From an uncultured Verrucomicrobia subdivision 3 bacterium (GTDB lineage Bacteria > Verrucomicrobiota > Verrucomicrobiia > Limisphaerales > UBA11358): DNA of 64,000 nucleotides. Where the stretch lies: positions 1 to 64,000 of the forward strand of contig CAISEZ010000071.1 in the NCBI GenBank assembly GCA_903884535.1, written 5' to 3'. Under the pieces are notes generated by a model. The model did no database searches. It was not told where the DNA came from and was given only the letters and a program-made list of their open reading frames with translations. How positions within the stretch are numbered: the first letter of the stretch is position 1; each line of letters opens with the position of its first letter. A program made the translations under genes and the position numbers. This document shows, one piece after another, positions 50,564 through 60,911 of this stretch.

Positions 50564-50653
50564 AAGAGTTCGCCGGATTGAAAGCTGGAAGCTTTTCCAA
50601 TTGGGCAGCGTCAACCCCGATTGGTTGTTGCTAATGGATCAGGCTCGGCTTGC

Positions 50654-51532
50654 TCAATACAACCATTTTTCGATTTTCCCCGCCGCGTCCAGCGTCACGC
50701 CCTGGCGGCGGAACGCCCAGCACATGTAGCTGATGCTCACGAAAAACGACGCCGGCAGCCGGTTCGCCGCGCAGATCTTCACGCCCAGTAGAGTTGTCTT
50801 GCCGCCAAAACCCATCGGACCAATGCCGAGTTCGTTCGCGGTTTTCAAAATGTCCTGCTCCAGCGCGTCGAGTTCGGGCACCGGATTGCGGTCGGGAATT
50901 AGCCGCAGAAACTGCGTCTTGCTCATCTCGTAGCCGGTCGCGCGGTCGCCGCCGATGCACACACCGAGAATGCCCGGGCCGCAGCCTTTGCCCTGCGCCT
51001 GCAACACCGCGTCGAGAATCACCTTCCGGCAGCCGTCGAGGTCGCGGTTCGCGTGCATTTTTTCAATCGGCAGCGAATATTGCGCGCCGACGTTTTCGCA
51101 GCCGCCGCCCTTGAGCGCCAGCCTCACGCTGACTTCGGCCGAACGGTGCTGATGAAAATGAAATGCCGGTGCGCCGGGGCCGCAATTGGTGCCGTCATTT
51201 TTGCCGGTGAGCGAATCCACGGAATTCTGGCGGAGAAAACCTTTCTTGGTGGCGAGTTTCACCGCTTCGCGCGCCGTTTCGGCAAAGGTGATCTGGTCGA
51301 AGCCAATCGGGCAATCCACGTAAAACAAAATGCTGCCGGTGTCCTGGCAGATGGGCTGCGATTTGTTTTTGGCGATGGCGATGTTCTGGTCGATGATCTT
51401 CATCGCGTTCTCGGCGATGGTGCCCTGCTTTTCATTTTCCAGCGACGTGAGAATGGCCTGATGCACGTCGTCGGGAATTTCGGCGGACGTGCGGCGGATC
51501 AGTTCGATCAGGGAATCTTGCAATGCGCTCAT
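50654..51532 (-). CDS. class I fumarate hydratase alpha-type Fe-S hydro-lyase
   Basis: 'QPICQDTGSILFYVDCPIG', 'RKVILDAVLQAQGKGCGPGILGVCIGGDRATGYEMSK', 'LGIGPMGFGGKTTLLGVKI'. Confidence 0.9.
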   Translation of the reverse strand: MSALQDSLIELIRRTSAEIPDDVHQAILTSLENEKQGTIAENAMKIIDQNIAIAKNKSQPICQDTGSILFYVDCPIGFDQITFAETAREAVKLATKKGFLRQNSVDSLTGKNDGTNCGPGAPAFHFHQHRSAEVSVRLALKGGGCENVGAQYSLPIEKMHANRDLDGCRKVILDAVLQAQGKGCGPGILGVCIGGDRATGYEMSKTQFLRLIPDRNPVPELDALEQDILKTANELGIGPMGFGGKTTLLGVKICAANRLPASFFVSISYMCWAFRRQGVTLDAAGKIEKWLY

Positions 51533-51594
51533 AAATTTGAACCAGCGTAAGGTTTCAAAGCGCCAGCGTCAACCGGTGGGCGAGGCTTGACTTG

Positions 51595-51624
51595 GTAGCA
51601 GCGGACAGGAGTCCGCTCTAACCG
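51595..51624. repeat. single REP-like palindrome with GTAG foot
   Basis: GTAGC-AGCGGAC-AGGA-GTCCGCT-CTAACC in an intergenic region. Confidence 0.55.
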
Positions 51625-51643
51625 TTGCCGTCAGAATTTCAAT

Positions 51644-54016
51644 TTGAGCCGGCTCACGTCGGCTGCCACTGTTCTGGTGGTTGCTTTTCGCGTCGCCGAC
51701 CGTTTTAATCTGCGCGTGCAACAACGCGGCAGCGACAACTTCGCCGATAAACTTTTCACGCCCGTGCGCTTTGGAATCCTCCTCGCGCTGCTGATTTTTG
51801 CCGCGTTTCCGCAGGTATTTCTCGGGCTGCAAACGTTTGTCGCGCGCGACTTCGGTTTTTTCGCGTTTCCGCTGGCGCATTTTCAACGGGAATGTTTCTG
51901 GCACGGCGAAATCCCGTTCTGGAATCCCTACAACAACTGCGGCGTGCCGTTCCTCGCGCAATGGAACACCATGCCGCTCTACCCGCCGGCGCTGGTTTAT
52001 CTGGCGCTGCCGCTCGCGTGGTCGCTGAGTTTTTTTTGTCTGCTACATTTGTGGTTCGCCGGACTCGGCATATATTTTCTCGCGCGCCATTGGACGGGAA
52101 ACAAGTTCGCCGCCGCGTTTGCCGGCGTGGCATTCGCATTCAATGGCTTCACACTCAATCTGCTCATGTGGCCGAGTCACATGGCGACCTTCAGTTGGAT
52201 GCCGTGGGTCGTGCTCGCCACCGGACTCGCCTGGCGTGACGGTGGTCGGAAAATTTTTCTGGCCGCATTCGTCGGCGCATTCCAAATGCTGGCGGGTGGA
52301 CCGGAAACCATTTTCCTGACGTGGCTCATTGTGTCGGCGTTGTGGCTTCAGTCGTTCATCAAAAAGGATTCTTCGCGCGGTGCCATGCTCTGGCGTTTTC
52401 CATTGGTCGTGGTGCTGGTGATTGCCTTGAGCGCCGCGCAATTGCTGCCGTTCCTGGACCTCGTGGCGCACGCGCAGCGAGCGACCGGCTACACGGATTT
52501 GCGTTGGTCCATGCCCGGCTTTGGCCTAGCGAATTTTCTCGTGCCGCTCGCCTTCGGTTCCACGATTACCGAAGGCATTTTTTTTCAGCACGGCCAATAT
52601 TGGACGTCATCGTATTACCTTGGTGTCGGAACTGTGTGGCTGGCATTGCTGGCTTGGTGGGTGGGGCGAGACTCCGTCGAACCCAAATCCAAAGTGCGTC
52701 TGCTCGCTGCCATCGCCGTCATCGGACTGGTGTTTGCCCTCGGTGAAAATACGCCAATTTATCCCGCGTTGCGAAAGCTGCTGCCACAACTAAGCTTCAT
52801 CACTTACCCGGTCAAATTCATCTCGGTCGCCGTGTTCGCCGCGCCGCTGCTGGCCGCGTTCACATTGGCGAATCTGGACGAGGCAAAAAGACAACTGCTC
52901 CCGCTCGGTGCGGTTTTGTTTTTGCTCATGGTTGGGATTGTCGCATGGACGCAGCTTGCGCCGTTGCCGGGCGATGAAACGCGCCTCGCCTTGATGAACG
53001 GATTTTCCCGCGCCGTTTTTCTGGGACTGACCGGTGCCGTTCTTTATGTTTTGGCGGGCAGAGTTGAAACAAGATTTTTTCGGATCGCGCCGCTGGTGTT
53101 GATTGCCTTTGCTTGGCTGGATGTTTTCACGCATGCGCCGGCGCAGAATCCCACGGTGCCGCCGTGGATTTTCGAGCCGGGCTTGACGCGCACCAAACTG
53201 GCTTTGCAGCCGCAGCCTGCGCTGGGTGGTTCGCGGGTGATGGTTTCGCCCTCGGCGGCAAATGAATTCCTGAACTTTGCGGCGAGCGATCCCAAGAATA
53301 ATTTTCTCACCAAGCGCCTCGGCTATTGCGCGGACGCCAATGTCCTCGACGCCGTGCCGAAGGTGGACGGATTTTTCTCGTTGACGCCGCGCGAGTGCGA
53401 CGATGTGCTGTCGCTGTTTTATACCACGACCAATGCCAGCTATTCGCGCCTCGAGGATTTTCTGGGCGTGTCGCAGATTTCCGCGCCGGACGCATTTTTC
53501 CACTGGCAGGCGCGCACCAATTTTCTGCCGCTGGTGACGGCCGGTCAGCGGCCGATTTTTCTGGATGACGCCACCACGCTGAAAGCGCTCACGCAAAATG
53601 ATTTTGACGGTCGCGCGGTCGTGCTGCTGCCCGCCGCCGAAAGGAACTTAGTCACTGTCACCAACCCGGCGGCGGTGCAAGTGATCACTTCGCGTTTTGG
53701 TTCGGACACGGTGGACGCGGAAGTTTCCGCCGCCGCGCCGGCGCTGGTCGTCGTGGCGCAGACGTATTATCACAACTGGCATGCGACGGTGGACGGCCAA
53801 CCGGTGCCGTTGCTGCGGGCCAATCATGCGTTTCAGGCCGTGCAGATTCCAGCAGGTGGCCACAAGATTCATTTAGTTTACGAGGATCGCGCCTTTGAGA
53901 TCGGAGCGGCCATCGCGGGGTTTATGTGGATCAACTGCCTGGTCAGTTGCGCGGCGATGTGGCGGCGCTCGCGGCCGGCATCGCCTGCGCTGAAGGACAG
54001 GGATGCTTATTTCTGA
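51644..54016 (+). CDS. YfhO-like multi-TM protein
   Basis: 790 aa; 'FPLAHFQRECFWHGEIPFWNPYNNCGVPFLAQWNTMPLYPPALVYL', C-terminal 'VVVAQTYYHNWHATVDGQPVPLLRANHAFQAVQIPAGGHKIHLVYEDRAFEIGA'. Start codon uncertain. Confidence 0.85.
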   Translation: MSRLTSAATVLVVAFRVADRFNLRVQQRGSDNFADKLFTPVRFGILLALLIFAAFPQVFLGLQTFVARDFGFFAFPLAHFQRECFWHGEIPFWNPYNNCGVPFLAQWNTMPLYPPALVYLALPLAWSLSFFCLLHLWFAGLGIYFLARHWTGNKFAAAFAGVAFAFNGFTLNLLMWPSHMATFSWMPWVVLATGLAWRDGGRKIFLAAFVGAFQMLAGGPETIFLTWLIVSALWLQSFIKKDSSRGAMLWRFPLVVVLVIALSAAQLLPFLDLVAHAQRATGYTDLRWSMPGFGLANFLVPLAFGSTITEGIFFQHGQYWTSSYYLGVGTVWLALLAWWVGRDSVEPKSKVRLLAAIAVIGLVFALGENTPIYPALRKLLPQLSFITYPVKFISVAVFAAPLLAAFTLANLDEAKRQLLPLGAVLFLLMVGIVAWTQLAPLPGDETRLALMNGFSRAVFLGLTGAVLYVLAGRVETRFFRIAPLVLIAFAWLDVFTHAPAQNPTVPPWIFEPGLTRTKLALQPQPALGGSRVMVSPSAANEFLNFAASDPKNNFLTKRLGYCADANVLDAVPKVDGFFSLTPRECDDVLSLFYTTTNASYSRLEDFLGVSQISAPDAFFHWQARTNFLPLVTAGQRPIFLDDATTLKALTQNDFDGRAVVLLPAAERNLVTVTNPAAVQVITSRFGSDTVDAEVSAAAPALVVVAQTYYHNWHATVDGQPVPLLRANHAFQAVQIPAGGHKIHLVYEDRAFEIGAAIAGFMWINCLVSCAAMWRRSRPASPALKDRDAYF

Positions 54017-54073
54017 AGATTTCTAAAAGTTCTGCTCGACAAATTTTCCCCAGCAATTCAAATAGTTCCCGGC

Positions 54074-55204
54074 ATGGCCAAAAAAATCAAACGCATCGGC
54101 ATCCTCACCGCAGGCGGCGACAGCCCCGGCCTCAACGCCGCCATTCGCGGCGTCGGCAAAACGTGTCTGGGCTATTACGGCATGGAACTCGTCGGCTTCC
54201 GCGACGGTTTCCGCGGTCTCGTCGAAAACAAGCGGCTCAAGCTCGACAAGACCACGCTCGCCGGCATCCTCACCGTGGGCGGCACCATCCTCGGCACCAG
54301 CCGCGACAAGCCGCACCGCATGGTCATTGACGGCCGGACCAAGGACATGACCAAGACCATCGTGGATAATTATCACGAGTGGGGACTCGATTGCCTCGTT
54401 TGTCTCGGCGGTGGCGGCACGCAGAAAAATGCGCTGCGCCTGCAGGAAGCCGGCCTTAATGTCATCACGCTGCCCAAGACGATTGACAACGACGTGGCCA
54501 TGACCGACGCCACGTTCGGTTTCGCCACCGCGCTGGACATCGCCACCGAGACCATTGACCGGCTGCACAGCACCGCGCACAGTCATCACCGCATTATTGT
54601 CGCCGAAATCATGGGCCACCGTTCCGGTTGGCTCGCGCTTGGCTCCGGCATCGCGGGCGGGGCGGACGTGATTTTAATTCCCGAAATTCCCTACGACGTG
54701 GAACACATCGCCGCCGCCATCAAACGGCGCAGTCGCGCCGGCACCAATTTCAGCATCGTCGCCGTGGCGGAAGGCGCGATGAGTCGCGACGACGCCCGCG
54801 CGCTGCTCGCCGCCGAAAAGAAACTCGAACGCGCCCGCACTTTGCACGACAGAAAAGAGGCAAAGCTCGAACTCGCCTCGCTCGAAGTGCGGCACACCGG
54901 CAACACCATGCGTCTGGCGAAGCATCTGGAGGAACTCACCCAATTGGAATCCCGCGTGACCATTCTCGGCTACGTCCAGCGCGGTGGCACGCCCTCGGCG
55001 GCGGATCGCATTCTCGCCACGCGGCTCGGCAGCGCGTGCGGCGACCTCATCAACGAGGAACATTACGGTGTGATGGTGGCCGCGCGCGGCGACGGCACCG
55101 AACCGGTGCCGCTGGAAAAAGTCGCCGGCAAACGCAAGAGCGTGCCGCCGGATCATTCCTGGGTGACCACCGCCCGCCGCGTGGGCACCTGCATGGGCGA
55201 TTGA
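54074..55204 (+). CDS. pfkA: 6-phosphofructokinase
   Basis: '[21 protein letters not shown]', '[16 protein letters not shown]', '[23 protein letters not shown]', '[12 protein letters not shown]'. Confidence 0.92.
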   Translation: MAKKIKRIGILTAGGDSPGLNAAIRGVGKTCLGYYGMELVGFRDGFRGLVENKRLKLDKTTLAGILTVGGTILGTSRDKPHRMVIDGRTKDMTKTIVDNYHEWGLDCLVCLGGGGTQKNALRLQEAGLNVITLPKTIDNDVAMTDATFGFATALDIATETIDRLHSTAHSHHRIIVAEIMGHRSGWLALGSGIAGGADVILIPEIPYDVEHIAAAIKRRSRAGTNFSIVAVAEGAMSRDDARALLAAEKKLERARTLHDRKEAKLELASLEVRHTGNTMRLAKHLEELTQLESRVTILGYVQRGGTPSAADRILATRLGSACGDLINEEHYGVMVAARGDGTEPVPLEKVAGKRKSVPPDHSWVTTARRVGTCMGD

Positions 55205-55256
55205 ATCTTTCTCACGCCGTTTCTTGCGCCGTGGTCATTTGGAAAAAATGGATCAG

Positions 55257-55286
55257 CCCGTGTGGCGCGAGCTGTGCGGGTTTTTT
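55257..55286 (+). terminator. intrinsic terminator after pfkA
   Basis: CCCGTGTGGC-GCGA-GCTGTGCGGG followed by TTTTTT. Confidence 0.7.
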
Positions 55287-55341
55287 CGCGCTTGAAATTG
55301 ACCGGGCGCGCGGCAAGCTCTTTTTCCGACACGGAAAATTT

Positions 55342-55905
55342 ATGCAGACTTTGATTACCTCGGAGCATCATCAGCAGCGGGAGACAACGCACAAGCTCGC
55401 GCGCTTCGCGCTCTTCAGCTTCATTGTGACTTTTATTCTTTCCCGCGTGTTCGTGTTTCTCATTATGTCCAAGGCGATGCCGAACCTGTATTTCTTCATG
55501 GGCGGCACACATGTGCATCATCTGAACTACGGCATTTTTCTGCTGGCGGCGGTGGCGGGTTACAGCGTGTTTCGCCGGCCCACTGGCCGCGCGGCGGAAG
55601 TCACGGCGTTGCTTTACGGTATGGCGATGGGACTGACGTTCGACGAATTCGGCATGTGGCTGCATCTCGGCGGCAGCTACTGGCAACGGGCGAGCGTGGA
55701 CGCGGTGATCGTCGTATCGGCGCTGTTCGGACTGCTGGCTTTCGCGCGCACCTTGAAGCGTTTTGAAAATAAACATTTCTGGTCGTTTCTTGTTTTGCTG
55801 GGGTTTTTGCTGGGGTTTGCCGCGGTCATCTACATTGCCGGTATCCGGCTCGGCGACATGATGGGTCAGCCGTTGCGCGAACTGGAATCGGCTTCGTCAC
55901 CGTGA
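55342..55905 (+). CDS. integral membrane protein, unknown function
   Basis: Start at 55342: MQTLITSEHHQQRETTHKLARFALFSFIVTFILSRVFVFLIM...; several TM helices; start uncertain. Confidence 0.7.
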   Translation: MQTLITSEHHQQRETTHKLARFALFSFIVTFILSRVFVFLIMSKAMPNLYFFMGGTHVHHLNYGIFLLAAVAGYSVFRRPTGRAAEVTALLYGMAMGLTFDEFGMWLHLGGSYWQRASVDAVIVVSALFGLLAFARTLKRFENKHFWSFLVLLGFLLGFAAVIYIAGIRLGDMMGQPLRELESASSP

Positions 55906-55911
55906 TTAATC

Positions 55912-56286
55912 ATGCCTGACGACTCCTTCAAAGAATTTGTCCTCGACCAGTTGCACGCGTTGCCGGAACTGCGCGCCAAGGCGATGTTCGGCGCACACGG
56001 CTTGTATGCCGGCGACCACTTCTTCGGGATTCTGGACGAAGGCCGGTTGTTTTTCAAAACGGACGTGCAGTCGCAGAAAGATTTTGTCGAGCGCGGCATG
56101 GAACCATTCACCTATGAAATGAAAGGAAAAGTGATGACGATGGGTTATCACGAAGTGCCGCCGGACGTTCTGGAAAATGCGCCCGAACTTACTCTGTGGG
56201 CACGGCGGGCTATTCAAATCGCCGCCAGTGCAAAGAAGCCTAAAAAGCGTCCGGCAAAAAGCGCAAAGAAATACGCCACCGATTGA
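55912..56286 (+). CDS. TfoX/Sxy N-terminal domain protein
   Basis: 'VLDQLHALPELRAKAMFGAHGLYAGDHFFGILDEGRLFFKTD', basic C-terminal tail. Confidence 0.85.
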   Translation: MPDDSFKEFVLDQLHALPELRAKAMFGAHGLYAGDHFFGILDEGRLFFKTDVQSQKDFVERGMEPFTYEMKGKVMTMGYHEVPPDVLENAPELTLWARRAIQIAASAKKPKKRPAKSAKKYATD

Positions 56287-56323
56287 AATATCAACCGGTG
56301 GCGTGATTCCATAAAACGAGCAA

Positions 56324-57745
56324 TTACTCCGCGACTTTTTTCTTCGTGAACGTGTGCGTGGCGTGTCCGAAGAAAACTTCCGCGCATTCCATCACCGTTT
56401 CGGAGAGCGTTGGATGCGGATGCACCGTTAGCGCGATGTCCTCGGCGGTTGCGCCCATTTCCATCGCCAGCGTGGCCTCGGCGATGAGTTCGCCGGCACC
56501 GGCACCGCAGATGCCCACGCCGAGCAAACGGTTCGTGTCAGGATCAACAATCATTTTCGTCACGCCGTCCGTGCGGTCAAACGACAACGCGCGGCCGGAT
56601 GCCGACCATGGAAATTTCGCGACCTGATAACTCAAGCCTTTTTCCTTTGCCTCGGCTTCGGTCAAACCGCACCACGCCAGTTCCGGATCGGTGAAGACCA
56701 CGGCCGGGATGATGACGTTTTCAAAAACCGTTTCTTCGCCATTGATGTTTTCCACCGCGATGCGCGCTTCCTTGTGCGCCTTGTGCGCGAGCATGATGCC
56801 GCCCGCGATGTCGCCGATGGCATAAATGCTGGGGTCGCCGGTCTGCTGATGGGCGTTAACTTTGACGAAACCTTTTTCGTCCAGTTCAACCTTCGTGTTC
56901 TCGAGGCCAAGGTCGGCACTGTTCGGCACGCGGCCGACGGAGACCAATACGCGGTCGTAAAGTTCAGTGAGCTTTTCGCCGTTGTATTCGGATTCCACTT
57001 TGATCTGCTTGCCGACGGTGGACATTTTCGTCACGCGCGCCTTGACCCGGATTTCCTTGAACGACTTTTTGGCATTCGCCACCACCGGACGGGCGAGGTC
57101 CGCATCCGCCGCCGCCAGTATGCTGTCGAGTGCCTCGACCACGGTGACCTTGCTGCCGAGCGCAGAATAAACAAAGCCCATTTCCATGCCGATATAACCG
57201 CCGCCGACGATGAGTAAATTTTCCGGAATGTCCTCGATTTCGAGCGCGCCGGTCGAAGTCATCACGCGCGGATTGCCGAGGTCAAACGCTTTGGGCATTG
57301 CCGCGAGCGAACCGACCGCGAGCACCGCCTTGTCATATTCGACAAATTGCTGGCCGCTTTCGGTTTCGACGCGCAGCTTGTTCGAGCCTTCAAAATAGGC
57401 GCGGCCTTGGATGACCTGGACGCCGCGCATTTTTGCGAGCGTCGCCACGCCGCCGCCTAGTTTTTCGATGACGGATTCTTTCCACGTGCGCAGCTTGGCC
57501 AAATCCACGCTCGGCTCCGCGAACGTGATGCCGCGATGCGCCGATTCGCGCGCATTGACGATTTGGTGCGTCGCATACAGCAGCGCCTTCGAGGGGATGC
57601 AGCCGCGATTCAGACAGACGCCCCCGAGCCGTTTTTCGCGTTCGATGAGAATGACTTTCTTGCCCAAATCGGCCGCATAAAAAGCCGCCGCGTAACCGCC
57701 CGGCCCGGCACCGACTACAACAATTTCCGTTTTAATGGAGTCCAT
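56324..57745 (-). CDS. lpdA: dihydrolipoyl dehydrogenase (E3)
   Basis: 'VVVGAGPGGYAAAFYAADLGKKVILIEREKRLGGVCLNRGCIPSKALL', 'GGGYIGMEMGFVYSALGSKVTVVE', 'HPHPTLSETVMECAE'. Confidence 0.95.
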   Translation of the reverse strand: MDSIKTEIVVVGAGPGGYAAAFYAADLGKKVILIEREKRLGGVCLNRGCIPSKALLYATHQIVNARESAHRGITFAEPSVDLAKLRTWKESVIEKLGGGVATLAKMRGVQVIQGRAYFEGSNKLRVETESGQQFVEYDKAVLAVGSLAAMPKAFDLGNPRVMTSTGALEIEDIPENLLIVGGGYIGMEMGFVYSALGSKVTVVEALDSILAAADADLARPVVANAKKSFKEIRVKARVTKMSTVGKQIKVESEYNGEKLTELYDRVLVSVGRVPNSADLGLENTKVELDEKGFVKVNAHQQTGDPSIYAIGDIAGGIMLAHKAHKEARIAVENINGEETVFENVIIPAVVFTDPELAWCGLTEAEAKEKGLSYQVAKFPWSASGRALSFDRTDGVTKMIVDPDTNRLLGVGICGAGAGELIAEATLAMEMGATAEDIALTVHPHPTLSETVMECAEVFFGHATHTFTKKKVAE

Positions 57746-57760
57746 GAAATTAATTTGCGC

Positions 57761-59047
57761 TTAAAGTTTAACCAGTTCTTCTTTGAAATCGTGGAACGCC
57801 GCGAGCAGATCCACCGTGAACCGCGCGGCGCTGCCGCCGTCGATCACGCGGTGATCGTAGCTCAACGCCATCGGCGTCATCATGCGCACCTCGACTTTGC
57901 CGTCGCGCACCACCGGCTTGAGCGCGCCGCGGCCGAGGCCGAGGATCGCCACTTCCGGCAGATTGATGATCGGCGTGAAATGCGCGCCGCCAATCGCGCC
58001 TTGATTGGAGATGGTGAACGTGCCGCCTTTCATTTCATCGGCGGAAATCTTCCGGTCGCGCGCCCGGGCCGCGAGTAGTTCCAATTCCTTGGCGAGATCG
58101 AACAGCGATTTTTTGTCCACGTCGCGGATGACGGGAACCATCAAACCTTGATCCGTGTCCACCGCGATGCCGAGATGGATGTATTCTTTCAAAATAATTT
58201 CGCTCGCCACTTCATCGAGGCTGGAGTTGAAAATGGAATGTTTGCGCAGCGTGCCGGCGACAGCGGCCAACACGAAAGGCGTGAGCGTGAGCTTGACGCC
58301 TTTGGCTTCGTAAGCCGGCGCGAATTTTTTCCGCAACTCGCCGAGCCGCGTGAAATCAATGTCGTCAAATTGCGTGACCCGCGCGACCGAACTCCAGCTT
58401 TCGGACATGCGCCGCGCGATCACTTTGCGCAACGGCGTGACCGGCTTCTTGAGAATTGGTCCCCACTGCGAGAAATCAATTTGCACCGCCGCCGGTTTGG
58501 CCGGAGCCGCGGCTGCGGCTGCAACCGTCGCGGGTTTGGCCGCCGCTTTCATTAACCGCTGAATGTAGGCGCGCACGTCGGCACTGACGATGCGGCCGCC
58601 GGAACCGCTGCCACGGATCTTGCCGAGGTGGATGCCAAATTCGCGCGCCATCTTGCGGATGGATGGCGACGTCGCGATCGTGGCCGTGGAAACTTCTTCT
58701 TCGATGTCCGCCGAATCATCTTCGACGGCGACGGGTTCCGGCGCAGCCTGCGCGGCAACTTTCTTCGCCGCCGGTTTTGGCGCAGCCGCCGGAGCGGGAG
58801 CCGCCGCCGCAGGCGCGTCGCCGCCGACCGACAAAATCTTCTGGCCTGCGCTGATGCGGTCGCCGGCCTTCACATAAACCTTGGTCACCACGCCCGCCGC
58901 CGTGGACGGGATCGAGGCGACGGCCTTTTCGTTTTCCAATTCCATGATGGCCTGATCCTTGGCAATCGTGTCGCCCTCTTTCACGAAGATATTGACCACG
59001 ACGCCGGAATCAGCGCCTTCGCCCAGCTTGGGAAGTTTTACGTCCAT
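57761..59047 (-). CDS. pyruvate dehydrogenase E2 (dihydrolipoamide acetyltransferase)
   Basis: Lipoyl domain 'ELENEKAVASIPSTAAGVV', E3-binding 'ATSPSIRKMAREFGIHLGKIRGSGSGGRI', catalytic 'ALSYDHRVIDGGSAARF'. Confidence 0.93.
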   Translation of the reverse strand: MDVKLPKLGEGADSGVVVNIFVKEGDTIAKDQAIMELENEKAVASIPSTAAGVVTKVYVKAGDRISAGQKILSVGGDAPAAAAPAPAAAPKPAAKKVAAQAAPEPVAVEDDSADIEEEVSTATIATSPSIRKMAREFGIHLGKIRGSGSGGRIVSADVRAYIQRLMKAAAKPATVAAAAAAPAKPAAVQIDFSQWGPILKKPVTPLRKVIARRMSESWSSVARVTQFDDIDFTRLGELRKKFAPAYEAKGVKLTLTPFVLAAVAGTLRKHSIFNSSLDEVASEIILKEYIHLGIAVDTDQGLMVPVIRDVDKKSLFDLAKELELLAARARDRKISADEMKGGTFTISNQGAIGGAHFTPIINLPEVAILGLGRGALKPVVRDGKVEVRMMTPMALSYDHRVIDGGSAARFTVDLLAAFHDFKEELVKL

Positions 59048-59126
59048 AAATTTGGATGGATAGGATGATGTAATTAGGTGGGATTTTCCAGAAAATAAAT
59101 TTTCAATACGCGGTTGCTCGAACTTA

Positions 59127-60476
59127 TCAATGATTGAATTGCGCCTGCTTGCTCACCTTCGCCAACCGCTTTTCCCAATCGCCCTTGTGCGCCAGCGGAT
59201 CGGCGTCCGTGCCCCAGAGCTTTTTCACCATCTCGCGCTGCGGCACGAACGGACATTTCGCCTTCGGATTCTTGAAGCTTTCTTCCGATTCGCGCAACGC
59301 TAGTTGCGCGCCGGTCATCACGCTCGTTTTGCCAAACTGCTCGTTCAGCTTGTGCGTCGCGTCATCCAGCGCGCCCCAGCGTTCCGCGTCCGTGCGGCCC
59401 CACAACGTCGGCTGCGTGTCGAGCCGCGCGAGATTCCAGAACGCGAGGCGGATCTGTCGCACCGGTTTTTGTTGCCCGCCCATGCACTCGCGGAAAATGC
59501 CTTCCAGCACGGTATTGAAAATGGAATTCAAAAACCGAGGCTCGCGGAAGCGATGGCTGCCGCCGACCTCGGAAAAATCCGTGAACCGAATCGTCAGCGA
59601 CACTTCGCGCGCCTGCAACTGCTCGCGGCGCAATTGCCCGGTCAGCCGCGTCGCCTCGCTCAACGCAAACGTCAGCGCGGCCTCGTAATCCGGTTCATCG
59701 AAGGGCAGGGTGGTGTTGCTGGAAATCGTCGTGCGGTCTTTCACTTCAAGCACCAGCGGCTCGTTCCACATTCCGTTGGAAAACAGCCAGAGTTGCTGGC
59801 CCCAGATGCCAAATTTTTGTTTGAGCAGCGGCGACGGCATTTTGGCGACGTGCCCGAACGTCAGCGCGCCGAGCGCCGCGAGCGAGCGCTGACGGTTTTT
59901 GCCGATGCCGGAAAGTTCGCGCACCGAGCGATCCTTCAAAAATTCTTTTTCCTCGCCCGGTTTGATTTCGAGAAAGCCCGGCTTGGCCGCGTCCGTCGCC
60001 AGTTTGGCGAGGTGCGAGGAATTGGCGAGACCGGCGGACACGGGAATCTCGACCTCGCGTGTGATGCGGTCGCAGATTTCGCGCACATATTTTTCCGGCG
60101 TCGTGTTGCGCCAGACCACGCTGTCCATCGTCGTGAAATCGAGAAAGCCTTCGTCAATGGAAACCGGCACGAGCATTGGCGAATACTGTTCCAGCACGCG
60201 GAACATTTTCTGCGAGATGTCGCGGTAAGCGTCGTAATGCGGCCGGCACAAAACGCCGCGCGGACAAATCCGCTTCGCCTCGAAACACGCCATGCCGGTT
60301 TTGACGCCGAACTTTTTCGCCGCGCGATTGGCCGCGATGACAATGCCGTCGCCGCGCCGGCCGCCGCCGACCCACACCGCGCGGCCCTGCAGTTTTTTAT
60401 CGAGCGCGATTTCGCAGCTCGCAAAAAAACTGTCGCCATCCACGTGCAGAATCCGGTTTTTCAAGTCAGCCGACAT
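59127..60476 (-). CDS. Y-family DNA polymerase (DinB/Pol IV-like)
   Basis: 'ILHVDGDSFFASCEIAL', 'VPVSIDEGFLDFT', 'VREICDRITREVEIPVSAGLANSSHLAKLATDAAKPG', 'LSGIGKNRQRSLAALG'. Confidence 0.9.
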   Translation of the reverse strand: MSADLKNRILHVDGDSFFASCEIALDKKLQGRAVWVGGGRRGDGIVIAANRAAKKFGVKTGMACFEAKRICPRGVLCRPHYDAYRDISQKMFRVLEQYSPMLVPVSIDEGFLDFTTMDSVVWRNTTPEKYVREICDRITREVEIPVSAGLANSSHLAKLATDAAKPGFLEIKPGEEKEFLKDRSVRELSGIGKNRQRSLAALGALTFGHVAKMPSPLLKQKFGIWGQQLWLFSNGMWNEPLVLEVKDRTTISSNTTLPFDEPDYEAALTFALSEATRLTGQLRREQLQAREVSLTIRFTDFSEVGGSHRFREPRFLNSIFNTVLEGIFRECMGGQQKPVRQIRLAFWNLARLDTQPTLWGRTDAERWGALDDATHKLNEQFGKTSVMTGAQLALRESEESFKNPKAKCPFVPQREMVKKLWGTDADPLAHKGDWEKRLAKVSKQAQFNH

Positions 60477-60579
60477 TAAGCTCTCCTCCGTCGCCGCGCC
60501 ACGTTGAATTGTTCACAACGGCAGACGACACGAAGATTTTGTCAGAACCGCTTGGACAAATGCTGTCCAACCAGAAAAT

Positions 60580-60610
60580 AAAAAAACGGCGCGGAAAAAT
60601 TCCGCGCCGT
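60580..60610 (-). terminator. strong intrinsic terminator immediately downstream of rplW
   Basis: ACGGCGCGGAA-AAA-TTCCGCGCCGT 11-bp perfect stem; minus strand followed by TTTTTTATT. Confidence 0.85.
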
Positions 60611-60628
60611 TCGTGTTTCAAATGCTGA

Positions 60629-60910
60629 CTAGGTCAAAACAATCTTGTCGCCCTCTTTCAAGGTGACGATGGCTTTTTTCCAGTTCGACGCGCGGCCCGC
60701 TTGCGCGGTGCGTTTGCGGCGGTCTTTGCCGCGCACGTTGAGCGTGTTCACGCGGACGACTTTGACCTTGAACAGTTCCTGCACGGCTTGCCGGATTTCC
60801 GGCTTGGTCGCGAGGCGGTCGGCCACGATGGTGTATTGGTTATATTTCTCGCTCTGGCGCGTGCCTTTTTCCGTCAGGCGGACGGTCTTGATGATTTCGA
60901 AAGCGTTCAT
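60629..60910 (-). CDS. rplW: 50S ribosomal protein L23
   Basis: 'IIKTVRLTEKGTRQSEKYNQYTIVADRLATKPEIRQAVQELFKVKVVRVNTLNVRGKDRRKRT'. Confidence 0.95.
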   Translation of the reverse strand: MNAFEIIKTVRLTEKGTRQSEKYNQYTIVADRLATKPEIRQAVQELFKVKVVRVNTLNVRGKDRRKRTAQAGRASNWKKAIVTLKEGDKIVLT

Positions 60911-60911
60911 G

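Noticed and set aside
48764-50614. 616-aa minus-strand ORF opposite der
   Set aside because: Antisense to a clearly conserved two-domain GTPase; biased, R/H/D/G-rich composition typical of GC-rich shadow ORFs.
59304-60479. 391-aa plus-strand ORF opposite the Y-family polymerase
   Set aside because: Shadow ORF over catalytic motifs of the polymerase.
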